Made by a program: the position numbers and the translations under genes
In this document: positions 39,801-48,357 of the stretch, one piece after another
Layout of the letters: each line of letters starts with the position of its first letter
How positions within the stretch are numbered: the stretch's first letter is position 1
The notes under the pieces: generated by a model
What the model was told of the DNA's origin: nothing
Seen by the model: the letters and a program-made list of their open reading frames with translations, nothing else
The model's database searches: none
NCBI GenBank assembly: GCA_023391815.1
Contig: JAEWAF010000018.1
Span: forward strand, 1-60,818
DNA from: Pseudomonadota bacterium
GTDB taxonomy: Bacteria; Pseudomonadota; Gammaproteobacteria; Steroidobacterales; Steroidobacteraceae
Direction of reading: 5' to 3'
DNA length: 60,818 bases

Positions 39801-40973
39801 ATGATCGAGCGACTCGGCATCCTCGTCCTGGCCATGGTGGCACTCACCGGCGCCGCTCAACCGGAAGACGATTTCCGGCCGACGCCCGAGGAACAAAAGC
39901 GTTTCGAGCTGATGTCTCGCCCCGAAAGCTGGTTCCTGCAATCGCTCGCCGGGCCGCGCGAGGTGATCGATGGCCAACGCCTCGATCCCAAGCTGCAGTA
40001 CTACTTCGAAGAGCGCCGCCGACGCACCCCCGAACAGGTTCAACGCGGCCTTGCGACCTTCCTCGATCCGCAAGCGCGCATTGCGACCCGCGAGCGACTC
40101 ACGCGGGAATGGGCACTGTTCACGAAGGTGACCGCACCGATGAGCAAAGTGGAGGATCGAACGATCGACGGCCGCGGTGGTCCGATCCCGATCCGAATCT
40201 ACACACCGAAGACGGACACCCACGAGCCGTTGCCGCTGTTAGTGTATTTCCATGGCGGCGGCTGGCTCTACAGCGGCATCGACGCGACCGATCGATTCGC
40301 ACGCTTGGTTGCGAATGAAGCACAGGCGGTCGTCGTGTCGGTCGAGTATCGGCTCGCACCGGAACATGTGTGGCCGGCCTCGAACGATGACGGCGAGGAT
40401 GTCTTTCTCTGGGCGCGCGCCAATGCGAAACAGCTGGCTAGTGAGCCGGACCTCGTTGCGGTGGGCGGCGATAGCGCTGGCGGACACATCTCGCTCAACA
40501 TCTCCCTGCGACAGCTCGCGGCGAAGCGGCCGACGCCCGCCTATCAACTGCTCTACTACACCTCGAGCGACTTCGCGACCAGCGATGAGTCGTATCGATT
40601 GTTCGATGAAGGCTACGGCCTCGATGCAACCTTCCGTGCGTTCATGATAAAGACGGTATTTGCCGGCGATCTGCTGCAGAAGGCCACCCAAGAGCTCGAC
40701 AACGCAAACTTCGCCGGCATGCCCGCGACGATCGCAGTGTCGGCGGGCTTCGATATGTTGCGAGACTCTTCGCGTCGCCTGACACAACGGCTGACGAAAG
40801 CAGGCGTCCCTGCGATGTATCTGAACTATCCGACGCTCGCGCACGGCTTTCTGCAATGGTCGGCCGTCGTTCCGGACGCCGAGCGCGCCTCGATCGATAC
40901 CGCTCGACTCTTCGGCACGGCCATCCGCAGTCGCGCTGCCCTGCTTCGTCAGCAAGCCCGAGCTCGGGAGTGA
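39801..40973 (+). CDS. Exported HSL-type alpha/beta hydrolase (esterase/lipase)
   Basis: 390 residues with a signal-like start (LVLAMVALTGAAQ). LLVYFHGGGWLYSG is the oxyanion-hole HGGGW motif of the hormone-sensitive lipase family, and VGGDSAGGHISLN the nucleophile elbow GDSAGG. The Asp in VSAGFDMLRD and the His in PTLAHGFLQW complete the triad, with good conservation. The enzyme hydrolyses short acyl esters; its natural substrate is unknown. The DUF418 gene starts 5 bases after its stop, so they share a transcript. Confidence 0.85.
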   Translation: MIERLGILVLAMVALTGAAQPEDDFRPTPEEQKRFELMSRPESWFLQSLAGPREVIDGQRLDPKLQYYFEERRRRTPEQVQRGLATFLDPQARIATRERLTREWALFTKVTAPMSKVEDRTIDGRGGPIPIRIYTPKTDTHEPLPLLVYFHGGGWLYSGIDATDRFARLVANEAQAVVVSVEYRLAPEHVWPASNDDGEDVFLWARANAKQLASEPDLVAVGGDSAGGHISLNISLRQLAAKRPTPAYQLLYYTSSDFATSDESYRLFDEGYGLDATFRAFMIKTVFAGDLLQKATQELDNANFAGMPATIAVSAGFDMLRDSSRRLTQRLTKAGVPAMYLNYPTLAHGFLQWSAVVPDAERASIDTARLFGTAIRSRAALLRQQARARE

Positions 40974-40978
40974 AGCTC

Positions 40979-42235
40979 ATGACAGCAGCCATCGCTTCCG
41001 AGCGCATCAACACGCTCGATGCCATCCGAGGCGCCGCGGTTCTCGGCATTCTCCTGATGAACATCGTCGATCTTGCGATGCCGGGTTGGGCCTATTACGA
41101 CCCGTATTACTACGGCGGCTCCGAGGGCGTGAACTTCGCGACCTGGGCCATCAACTACGCGCTCTTCGACGGCAAGATGCGCGGGCTGTTCACGATGATG
41201 TTCGGCGCGAGCACCGTGCTCATCGCCGAGCGTGCGCTGAAATCCGGTGAGAACCCTGCTCGCATCCACTACGCGCGCATGTTCTGGCTGCTCGTGTTTG
41301 GGATGATCCACGTGTGGTTCATCTGGTATGGCGACATCCTGGTGCTCTATGCCGTCGCCGGAATGATCGCGTTCGTCGCCTGGCGCTGGTCGGTGCGCAC
41401 GTTGATCGCGACCGGCATCGTGCTACTCGCGCTGAAACTGATTCTCGCCACCTGGACGTACACGGGACTGCGAAACCTGGAGCAAGCCGCGAGTCGATCC
41501 GATGCGCCCGCCGAGGTGCGACAGCAGTGGCGGTCGGTGCAGGAAGAAATGACGTTCTTTCCGCCGCAGACGCAGCTCGACGGCTATCGCGGCAGCTATA
41601 TCGATGCGTTCAAAACGCGCGCGCCCGTCACGATTTATATCCTCACCCAGGCGCATCCGCTTGCGATGAGCGACACGCTGGCGCTCATCGCGTTCGGCAT
41701 GGCGCTGTTCCGACTCGGCTTCTTCTCCGGTGCTTGGTCGACGAGAACGTATCGACGAATCGCGTTGTGGGGCTTCCTGATTTGCGTGCCGCTCCACATC
41801 CCGCTGATTCTCTGGAACGATGCGGATCGCTTCTCGCCGATCACGCTGCACATCACCGAAGCGCTGCACCTGTCGCTACTTCGACCGTGGCTTGTGCTCT
41901 CGCACGCTTCGCTCATCGTGCTGTTCATGCAGTCGGGCTTGGCCCACGGGTTCGCCGATCGATTGATCGCGGTGGGGCGTATGGCGTTCTCGAACTACAT
42001 CGCCATGAGCATCCTCTGCGTGCTGCTCTTCCACGGCTATGGACTGGGGCTGTACGGTGAGCTCGAGCGCTGGCAGTGCTATCTCATCGTGCCGCTGATC
42101 TGGGCCGCACTGCTGCTCTGGTCGAAGCCCTGGCTCGAACGGCACGCGTACGGGCCGCTCGAATGGTTGTGGCGCGCGCTGGTTCGCGGTCAGCGACCGG
42201 CGCTGACGCGCCCCGTGCTCGATTCGCGGCCTTGA
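40979..42235 (+). CDS. DUF418 family membrane protein
   Basis: 418 residues from ATG 40979, five bases after the esterase stop; the longer reading frame upstream runs out of phase inside that gene. ERINTLDAIRGAAVLGILLMNI is the DUF418 N-terminal signature. About nine hydrophobic segments follow, including MFWLLVFGMIHVWFIWYGDIL and a C-terminal WQCYLIVPLIWAALLLWSKPWL block in which W-x-x-x-x-PLEW is family-typical. Members are inner-membrane proteins of unknown function related to acyltransferase-3 helices. It converges with the DUF3558-like gene with no gap. Confidence 0.85.
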   Translation: MTAAIASERINTLDAIRGAAVLGILLMNIVDLAMPGWAYYDPYYYGGSEGVNFATWAINYALFDGKMRGLFTMMFGASTVLIAERALKSGENPARIHYARMFWLLVFGMIHVWFIWYGDILVLYAVAGMIAFVAWRWSVRTLIATGIVLLALKLILATWTYTGLRNLEQAASRSDAPAEVRQQWRSVQEEMTFFPPQTQLDGYRGSYIDAFKTRAPVTIYILTQAHPLAMSDTLALIAFGMALFRLGFFSGAWSTRTYRRIALWGFLICVPLHIPLILWNDADRFSPITLHITEALHLSLLRPWLVLSHASLIVLFMQSGLAHGFADRLIAVGRMAFSNYIAMSILCVLLFHGYGLGLYGELERWQCYLIVPLIWAALLLWSKPWLERHAYGPLEWLWRALVRGQRPALTRPVLDSRP

Positions 42236-42778
42236 TCAGACCGCGTTTTGCCGATCCACGCGCCGGAGCACATGCGGTGCGAGCTTCTCTTCAAGCACGC
42301 TCGTGCGAGCCTCGCCGCGCTTGGGCATGAACACGGAGATGCCGAAGCTCACATCGCCCTTGCGAACCGCGAGCCCGTCGCCCCACCAGAGCGCCTCATC
42401 GCCGAACTTGCGTGGCACCGGCTTGCTGGCGATGACGCCTTTGTCGGCGGATTCGTGGAACGCCTCCAGGAACTTCTTCGCCATCTCCGGCGCCGGCCAG
42501 CGCTGTGCGTTCAAGATCACGAAACGCCGTCCGCGGGCGGGCGCCGTTTGATCGGGCGCCTTGCCGGGCTCGATCGTCCAGAAACACGTCGATGAGTACT
42601 GTCCGTCGCGCGCCATCCCTTCGTCCTCGCGACGGCCCTTATCGACGGGTAATCCAATCGCGGCACTGATCTCCGCCGGCGTGAGCAGCTCGCACGCGTT
42701 GATTTCAAGCGTCGACTCCGCGGACGGTGCGGCGGAGAACATCGTCATCAAGGCAGCGGCGAGCAGCGTACGTTTCAT
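42236..42778 (-). CDS. DUF3558-like exported protein
   Basis: 180 residues from ATG 42778, which overlaps the stop of the SANT-like gene by ATGA. A signal peptide (LLAAALMTMFSAAPSAES) precedes CELLTPAEISAAIGLPVDKG and a second Cys in TCFWTIEPG; the rest resembles the lipoprotein at 19723-20196. The motif C-xLLT-xx-I-xAAxGxPV recalls DUF3558-type proteins, which include small lipoproteins of unknown role. It is the last gene of a chain cstA, SANT-like gene, DUF3558-like gene joined by two ATGA overlaps. Confidence 0.65.
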   Translation of the reverse strand: MKRTLLAAALMTMFSAAPSAESTLEINACELLTPAEISAAIGLPVDKGRREDEGMARDGQYSSTCFWTIEPGKAPDQTAPARGRRFVILNAQRWPAPEMAKKFLEAFHESADKGVIASKPVPRKFGDEALWWGDGLAVRKGDVSFGISVFMPKRGEARTSVLEEKLAPHVLRRVDRQNAV

Positions 42779-43011
42779 GAGGCGAGGTCGTGCTGGTGCG
42801 TCGGTGATGGCGAGGACAAACCCTCGCCGCAGCGTTTGAGCGAAATGCCGTGCATGGTCGCCTTGTTTCTGATGGCCGAGCGCGTCCTTCTCAGCGTACA
42901 ACAAATGGTATCGAGCGATGCGCCCGCCCCGGCCAATTGCCGCAGCTGACGAATCTCTTCGATGGACCAGGTGTTGGCCGGAATCGATCTGCGAAGCGAG
43001 GGGTTGATCAT
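42775..43011 (-). CDS. Small SANT/Myb-like helix-turn-helix protein
   Basis: 78 residues from ATG 43011; it overlaps cstA (ATGA at 43008-43011) and the next gene (ATGA at 42775-42778). WSIEEIRQLRQLAGAGASLD and TLRRTRSAIRNKATMHGISL form the three-helix SANT/Myb-like pattern W-x4-8-R/L-L-x-x-L-x-AG-xSxxxIAxxLxRTxxAIRxKA common to small bacterial DNA-binding proteins. The C-terminal tail (GEGLSSPSPTHQHDLAS) is disordered-looking. Being translationally coupled to cstA suggests a role in its regulation or a function linked to carbon starvation; this is inference. The longer frame starting at 43662 is a shadow of cstA. Confidence 0.65.
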   Translation of the reverse strand: MINPSLRRSIPANTWSIEEIRQLRQLAGAGASLDTICCTLRRTRSAIRNKATMHGISLKRCGEGLSSPSPTHQHDLAS

Positions 43012-45041
43012 GCGGCTCCTCGAGCCGGCGCCTCTGAGCTCGGCGGCACCGGCAGGCCTTGCACGACTCGCATGCACACGCGCGCGGTATCGGCGATCAC
43101 GATCCAGAGAATCAGCGTCAGCACGATGGCGAGCACGGCGTCGAGCCGTTGGTTGAAGATCAGCTGTGGCGCGACCGCCGCTTGTTCCGGGGTCAAGGTG
43201 CCAGCAGCCAGTTTCGATGCGATCTGGTCGGCAGCGGCCAGGAAGCCGATTCTCACATCGTCGGAGACGACCTTCTGCCAGGTCGCCACGGTGGTCACGA
43301 GCGTGAGCCACGCCAGCGGCACACCCGTCACCCACGCATACTTCAGCTTGCCGTGCTTCACCAGGATGCCCGTGCAGATACACAGCGCGATGCCGGCGAG
43401 CAGCTGATTGGAAATACCGAACAGCGGCCAGAGGATGTTGATGCCGCCGTTCGGATCGATCACGCCGATATACAGGAAGTAGCCCCAGCCCGCGACGATC
43501 AGCGCGCTCGAGATCAGCACGGACGGATACCAGGAGGTCTGACCCAGCTTCGGCCAGATATGACCGAGCGCGTCCTGGAGCATGAAGCGGCCGACGCGCG
43601 TGCCGGCATCGAGCGTCGTCAGGATGAACACCGCCTCGAACATGATCGCGAAGTGGTACCACAGCGCCATCATGCTTTGACCGAAGGTCGAGGAGAAGAT
43701 GCTCGCCATGCCGACCGCCAGCGACGGCGCGCCGCCGGTGCGAGCAAATAACGTGGACTCGCCCATTTCTTTCGCAAGGAACGCCATCTGATCGACGGTC
43801 ACCGGGAAGCCCCAGCTCGTGATGGTCGCAACCGCAGCTTCGGGCGTCGCGCCCACGGCGCCCGGGCCGCTGTTGATGGCGAATAACACGCCCGGTTCGA
43901 GCAACGTAGCCGCGATCATCGCCATGATGGCGACGGCCGACTCCAGCATCATGCTGCCGTAACCGATCAGGCGCACATCGCCTTCATCGGTGATGAGCTT
44001 CGGCGTCGTGCCGCTCGAGACCAGCGCATGAAAGCCCGAGATGGCGCCGCAGGCGATCGTGATGAACACGAACGGGAACAGCGCGCCACCGAAGATCGGA
44101 CCGGAGCCGTCGATGAATTTGGTCAGCGCCGGCATATGAATATCCGGGCGCATCACGATGACCGAGATCGCAAGCAAGGTCACGGTGCCGAGCTTCAGGA
44201 ACGTCGAGAGATAGTCGCGCGGCGCGAGCAGCAGCCACACCGGCAACACGGCGGCGATGAAGCCGTAGCCGATGACGAACCAGGCGAGCGTGATCGCATC
44301 GAGATCGAAGAACTGACGAATCGTGGGATGGCTGTCGACCCAGCCGCCGCCGCCGACTGCAAGAAGCAACAGCACGACGCCGATGACCGAGGCTTCCAGC
44401 ACGCGGCCCGGACGAATGTCCTTCATGTAGATGCCGACCAGGAGCGCGATCGGAATGGTCGCGAACACCGTCGAGGTGCCCCAGGGGCTGTGGCGCATGG
44501 CGTTCACCACCACGAGGCCGAGCACCGCGATCAGAATCACCATGATGACGAGCGTGCCGATCATCGCGGCGAAGCCGCCGACCGGGCCCATTTCATCTTT
44601 TGCCATCTGGCCGAGACTGCGCCCGTTACGCCGCGTCGACAGGAACAGCACCGTCATGTCCTGCACGCAACCGCCGAGCACCGCGCCGACCAGAATCCAG
44701 ATCGTGCCCGGCAAGTAACCGAATTGAGCGGCGAGCGTCGGACCGATCAGCGGGCCGGGACCGGCGATGGCGGCGAAGTGATGGCCGAACACGATCCATT
44801 TGTTGGTCGGCACGTAGTCGCGGCCGTCGTTCAGCCGAACGGCCGGCGTGACGCGATTCGAATCCAACGTGAGCACGGTGGCCGCGACCCACGCACTGTA
44901 GAGGCGATAACCGATCGCGTACACGCACGCCGCCGCGACGATCAGCCACATCGCGTTGATGGACTCGCCGCGATGTACGGCGAGCCCGCCGATCGCGAAC
45001 GCGCCGACGATGGCAACCAGCAGCCAACCCAGTTTCTTCAT
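43008..45041 (-). CDS. cstA: Carbon starvation protein CstA (peptide/pyruvate transporter family)
   Basis: 677 residues with many membrane helices. Characteristic CstA blocks include TNKWIVFGHHFAAIAGPGPL, GTIWILVGAVLGGCVQDM, IACGAISGFHALVSSGTTPK and TSWYPSVLISSALIVAGWGY. Family members import peptides or pyruvate during carbon starvation. The usual small partner YbdD/YjiX (DUF466) is missing; instead a SANT-like gene overlaps the 3' end by ATGA. No upstream CRP site was identified. Confidence 0.93.
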   Translation of the reverse strand: MKKLGWLLVAIVGAFAIGGLAVHRGESINAMWLIVAAACVYAIGYRLYSAWVAATVLTLDSNRVTPAVRLNDGRDYVPTNKWIVFGHHFAAIAGPGPLIGPTLAAQFGYLPGTIWILVGAVLGGCVQDMTVLFLSTRRNGRSLGQMAKDEMGPVGGFAAMIGTLVIMVILIAVLGLVVVNAMRHSPWGTSTVFATIPIALLVGIYMKDIRPGRVLEASVIGVVLLLLAVGGGGWVDSHPTIRQFFDLDAITLAWFVIGYGFIAAVLPVWLLLAPRDYLSTFLKLGTVTLLAISVIVMRPDIHMPALTKFIDGSGPIFGGALFPFVFITIACGAISGFHALVSSGTTPKLITDEGDVRLIGYGSMMLESAVAIMAMIAATLLEPGVLFAINSGPGAVGATPEAAVATITSWGFPVTVDQMAFLAKEMGESTLFARTGGAPSLAVGMASIFSSTFGQSMMALWYHFAIMFEAVFILTTLDAGTRVGRFMLQDALGHIWPKLGQTSWYPSVLISSALIVAGWGYFLYIGVIDPNGGINILWPLFGISNQLLAGIALCICTGILVKHGKLKYAWVTGVPLAWLTLVTTVATWQKVVSDDVRIGFLAAADQIASKLAAGTLTPEQAAVAPQLIFNQRLDAVLAIVLTLILWIVIADTARVCMRVVQGLPVPPSSEAPARGAA

Positions 45042-45152
45042 TCAGCCCCCCGCACTCGAATCGCGGGTGCTTGGCCGCGATTCGCTCATCATGCCGCTCG
45101 TTGGTTCACGCCAGCCGCACGGGGCTGGCGTGCATCAGGCCGTTATCGCGCC

Positions 45153-46466
45153 TCAGCGCTGCTTGGCCACTTGCTCTTCGGTCACCGCGCCACCGACGTT
45201 GCCCCAGGCATTGCGCATGTAGCTGGCAATCGCCGCCACTTCTTCATCGGCGAGCTTCTCACCGAAATTGCCGGGCATGTCCTTCCAGCGCTTCGGTCCC
45301 GGCAGCTTCGCCAGGTGCGGTCCGTAGAGAATCACGTTGATGAGCGAGGCGGGATTGCTCGCCTGCACCATCGGATTGCCGACCAGCTTCGCGCCCGCAT
45401 CGGCACTCATCGCGCCGAGGCCGCTGGGCTGATGGCACGTACCGCAGTGAAGGTTGTACAGGGCTTCGCCATTCTTCAACACCGCCGCGCTCGCGGGCTT
45501 GCCGATGTCGCCTTCGTTCGCCGGCAGGCTCTTCAGATACGTGGCCATCGCCAACGTGTCCGCCTCGCTCAGATGGCGTGTGCTGTTCATCACCACTTCG
45601 TTCATCGGGCCGTGCGTCTCGCTGAAGGAGTTCCGGCCGGTCTTCAGATACGCCGCGACTTCCTCGACGGGCCAGGGGCCGAGGCCGTTCGGTGCGTTGG
45701 TGAGATTCGGCGCGGACCATTGGCGGATCTCGCCGGTCGGCACCTTGTCGTTATATTCGCCGCCCGTGTACGCCATGCTGGTCTTCTCCGCGCCCATGAA
45801 GTTGCGGGGCGAATGACACGCGGAGCAATGGCCGAGACTCTCGACGAGATAAGCGCCGCGATTCCACTCGGGCGATTGCGCGCTGTTGGGCTGGAAGCGG
45901 CCTTCGTCGAAGAACATCGTCTTCCAGATGCCGAGCGCCCAGCGCTGGTTGGCCGGGAAGCTCATCTCGTTCTCCGGTGGCTTGTTGTTCACCGGCTTGA
46001 TGACCTTCAGATACGCGTACAACGCCGCGACATCCTCATCGGAGAGCTTCGTGTAAGCGGTGTAAGGGAATGCAGGATAAAGGTGCGCGCCATCCGCACG
46101 CACGCCTTCGCGAACCGCGCGAGCGAACTGCTCCTCGGTCCACTTGCCGATGCCGGTCTCCGGATCGGGCGTGATGTTGGTCGAATAAAGTTTGCCGAAC
46201 GGCGTCTCGAATGCCAGGCCGCCGGCGAAGGCTGGTCCGCCCGCCGCGGTATGGCAGCTGACGCAGTTGCCGGCGCGCGCGAGATAACGGCCGCGCTCGA
46301 CCAGCGAATTGCCTTGATCTCCGGTCGTCGGCGCGGTGCTGTCCGCTTGGCTGGACTCCGCGATCGATAGAGCTGCAACACAGGCCGCACCGAATGTGAG
46401 ACCGAGCGTTACCCAGGTGGCGGCGACGCGTGAGCGTCGGCCGCCTGCAGTGTTCAATTTCGTCAT
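45153..46466 (-). CDS. Triheme cytochrome c (alcohol/gluconate dehydrogenase subunit type)
   Basis: 437 residues with a signal or anchor (LGLTFGAACVAALSIAES). Three CXXCH haem sites occur: NCVSCHTAAGG, HCSACHSPRNF and HCGTCHQPSGLG, with downstream Met-containing segments, as in the cytochrome c subunit of membrane-bound alcohol, aldehyde or gluconate dehydrogenases. Such subunits pass electrons from a dehydrogenase to ubiquinone or oxidase. No dehydrogenase gene is adjacent, so its partner must be elsewhere. It is followed upstream by a CHRD gene on the same strand, but with its own ribosome site. Confidence 0.88.
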   Translation of the reverse strand: MTKLNTAGGRRSRVAATWVTLGLTFGAACVAALSIAESSQADSTAPTTGDQGNSLVERGRYLARAGNCVSCHTAAGGPAFAGGLAFETPFGKLYSTNITPDPETGIGKWTEEQFARAVREGVRADGAHLYPAFPYTAYTKLSDEDVAALYAYLKVIKPVNNKPPENEMSFPANQRWALGIWKTMFFDEGRFQPNSAQSPEWNRGAYLVESLGHCSACHSPRNFMGAEKTSMAYTGGEYNDKVPTGEIRQWSAPNLTNAPNGLGPWPVEEVAAYLKTGRNSFSETHGPMNEVVMNSTRHLSEADTLAMATYLKSLPANEGDIGKPASAAVLKNGEALYNLHCGTCHQPSGLGAMSADAGAKLVGNPMVQASNPASLINVILYGPHLAKLPGPKRWKDMPGNFGEKLADEEVAAIASYMRNAWGNVGGAVTEEQVAKQR

Positions 46467-46493
46467 TTGTTATTTAAGTCCGGCGCTGCGGCG

Positions 46494-46922
46494 TTACGGT
46501 TTGAGCTGGCCCCGGATCTCGCCGCCCTTGTGCGCGGCGCTGTGTACGTTCACGTACAGATGGCCCGCCTTGAAGGCCTGGTATTGCTCGTCGGTAAGCT
46601 TCGAGCCCTCGGGAGTGGACCAGGAACCGTCCGCGCCCTTGGTGAGCGTGATCACCGGCGGACCGTTCTTGCCGGGCTCGGCCAGATGAATGTGGGCGGC
46701 GATGCCTTCGATGCCGGTGGTCTTCACGGTGCCGCTGACCGAGTGGTCCTTGGCGATCGTGATCGTGCCCTCGCCCTTCGCCTGGGTGGTCACGGCCGGC
46801 ACTTCTTCGGCGCCGGTGAGCGTGACTTTCACGTCTTCGGCGCGCGCCGTCAGGCTCACGGCAAGAACGCCCATCGCGAGCAATGAGCTACCGAAAATCT
46901 TTCCGGCTCGATTCATCCTCAT
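46494..46922 (-). CDS. CHRD domain protein
   Basis: 142 residues with a signal peptide ending SLTARA. VKVTLTGAEEVPAVTTQAKG is the CHRD opening and AHIHLAEPGKNGPPVITL with VNVHSAAHKGGEIRGQLKP closes it, the last being the family's conserved Asn-Val-His-x-G-EIRGQ end. CHRD domains occur in secreted proteins and in chordin; bacterial function is unknown. ATG 46922 has GAGGGGGATCC upstream. It lies 27 bases upstream of the cytochrome gene on the same strand, so they may be transcribed together. Confidence 0.85.
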   Translation of the reverse strand: MRMNRAGKIFGSSLLAMGVLAVSLTARAEDVKVTLTGAEEVPAVTTQAKGEGTITIAKDHSVSGTVKTTGIEGIAAHIHLAEPGKNGPPVITLTKGADGSWSTPEGSKLTDEQYQAFKAGHLYVNVHSAAHKGGEIRGQLKP

Positions 46923-47116
46923 GGATCCCCCTCAAGCTGTTGCTCTAGTGAGCCCTCGCGGGCTGTTGTGACAGTACCGTCGTGGATACCGTTCGTTGCT
47001 GGAAAAGCCTACTCCTGCCGCTGGGCAGGAACTTCGCGGAAATGCGTCCCCAGCTCGCGCCTTGCGCATGATGTATGCGTGTTGCCACGAGCTGGCGGCG
47101 GACAGCATGCGCCCGT

Positions 47117-47587
47117 TCAGATCTTCAGCGGCAGCGAGGTCGTCGACTTCACTTCCCACGCAGCCACGAAGGAATTCACCTCGCGGATGTTGGGCACCGT
47201 GGAGAGCTTGCCGAAATAAAACTTCTCGTAAGCCTCCATGTCGCGCACGACCACGCGCAACAGGAAGTCGTAGGCGCCGAGGATCACGTGGCACTCGAGC
47301 ACTTCCGGAAAGCTGCGAATGTATTCGGTGAACTCCTGCAGGCTCTGCTGGTCATTACGGATGACCTTGACCTGCACGAACAGCTGCGTGAGCAGGTTCA
47401 GTTTGCGGCGATCGAGCATCGCCACGATCCTGGTGATGTAGCCCTCTTCCTTCAGGCGTTGGATGCGCCGGTAACACGGCGATTGCGACAGCCCGACCGA
47501 GTCGGCAATCTCGGCGGCTGAGTGCGAGGCGTCCTCCTGAAGCGCACGCAAGATTTTCAGATCGATCTTGTCCAGACCTTCCATCAT
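47117..47587 (-). CDS. Lrp/AsnC family regulator (second copy)
   Basis: 156 residues from the tandem ATG at 47587/47584. LDKIDLKILRALQEDASHSA plus VGLSQSPCYRRIQRLKEEGY is the Lrp helix-turn-helix, and ECHVILGAYDFLLRVVVRDM is the AsnC ligand-binding domain. It is about 60% alike to the Lrp gene directly upstream on the same strand. The pair probably arose by duplication; the separation of 272 bases between them gives this gene its own control region. Its ligand is likely a branched-chain amino acid, by analogy with BkdR. Confidence 0.85.
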   Translation of the reverse strand: MMEGLDKIDLKILRALQEDASHSAAEIADSVGLSQSPCYRRIQRLKEEGYITRIVAMLDRRKLNLLTQLFVQVKVIRNDQQSLQEFTEYIRSFPEVLECHVILGAYDFLLRVVVRDMEAYEKFYFGKLSTVPNIREVNSFVAAWEVKSTTSLPLKI

Positions 47588-47859
47588 TCCCCCTCTCAAT
47601 ACTCTCGGCGGGCCCGCGTGTGCTGGTCGGGCGCTGCCTCTACAAGGCATGTCTTAGGACGATTTTGTGCGTTGGGCGTTTTCGGTGCGTTTACTTATCA
47701 ACCTCGGCGGCTTTGGTGGCGTAGTGATGCACGTAAACTGCGACAGTTGCAAGACGCTAACGTCGTTCTAGGGATTTTATGAAGAAGGTTTCAGGTAATG
47801 GAGGAACGAGCCCGCCGCGCCTGGCGCGGCGGTGTTGCGTTCCAAGGAAAATTTCGTTG
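47588..47859. other. Intergenic region between two Lrp paralogues
   Basis: No frame with support is visible. A GC-rich palindrome with 10-base arms (CCGCCGCGCC / GGCGCGGCGG, 47812-47832) follows the bkd-linked lrp gene and could end its transcript. The AT-rich stretch around 47661-47705 is a plausible promoter zone for the downstream lrp gene. Confidence 0.45.
47812..47832. terminator. GC-rich hairpin after the bkd-linked lrp gene
   Basis: Two 10-base arms with one central base form a very stable hairpin about 28 bases past the stop of the lrp gene at 47860. No U-tract follows in either direction, so Rho-independent termination is uncertain. Confidence 0.4.
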
Positions 47860-48333
47860 CTAGACGTGCAACGGCCAGGCGGTCGTGGTTTTTATTTCCG
47901 AGGCGGCGACGTAGGAAGTGACCTCGAGGATGTGCGGCACCCGAGAGAGTTTTTCGAAGTAGAAGGTCTCGTAAGCGTCCATGTCCTTGGCCACCACGCG
48001 CAACAGGAAGTCGAACACGCCGAGCACGACGTGGCACTCCATCACTTCGGGGAAGGCGCGGATCGCCTCGGAGAACTCCGCAAGGCTCGCCCGATCGTTT
48101 TTCATGACCTTGACCTGCACGAACAGCTGCGCGCGCAGGCCGAGTTTCTGACGATCGAGCAGCGCCACGATCTTGGTGATGTAGCCGTCGTCCTTGAGGC
48201 GCTGAATTCGCCGCCAGCACGGCGATTGCGACAGCCCGACCGCTTCGGCGACCTCCGCCGCCGAGAGCGATGCATCCTGTTGCAGGACTGAGAGGATCTT
48301 GTAGTCGATTTTGTCGAGACCGCCGTTGCTCAT
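47860..48333 (-). CDS. Lrp/AsnC family regulator linked to bkd operon (BkdR-like)
   Basis: 157 residues. LDKIDYKILSVLQQDASLSA, VGLSQSPCWRRIQRLKDDGY and ECHVVLGVFDFLLRVVAKDM are Lrp helix-turn-helix and ligand-domain signatures. It starts 24 bases after the stop of the E3 gene and is on the same strand, so it is the last gene of the bkd transcript. In Pseudomonas the Lrp-type BkdR activates the branched-chain keto acid dehydrogenase genes and lies divergently; the co-operonic position here allows feedback. An ACAAC...GTTGT inverted repeat at 53571-53584 upstream of the first bkd gene is a candidate target. Confidence 0.82.
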   Translation of the reverse strand: MSNGGLDKIDYKILSVLQQDASLSAAEVAEAVGLSQSPCWRRIQRLKDDGYITKIVALLDRQKLGLRAQLFVQVKVMKNDRASLAEFSEAIRAFPEVMECHVVLGVFDFLLRVVAKDMDAYETFYFEKLSRVPHILEVTSYVAASEIKTTTAWPLHV

Positions 48334-48357
48334 CGCGCCAGGCTCCTCATGCGGCCA

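Noticed and set aside
42775..43662. 295-residue frame covering the SANT-like gene and part of cstA
   Set aside because: The portion upstream of 43011 is out of frame inside cstA and reads as Arg-rich shadow; only the final 78 residues form a credible protein.
44028..46370. 780-residue plus-strand open frame opposite cstA and the cytochrome
   Set aside because: It spans two unrelated well-supported genes antisense and has no domain signature.
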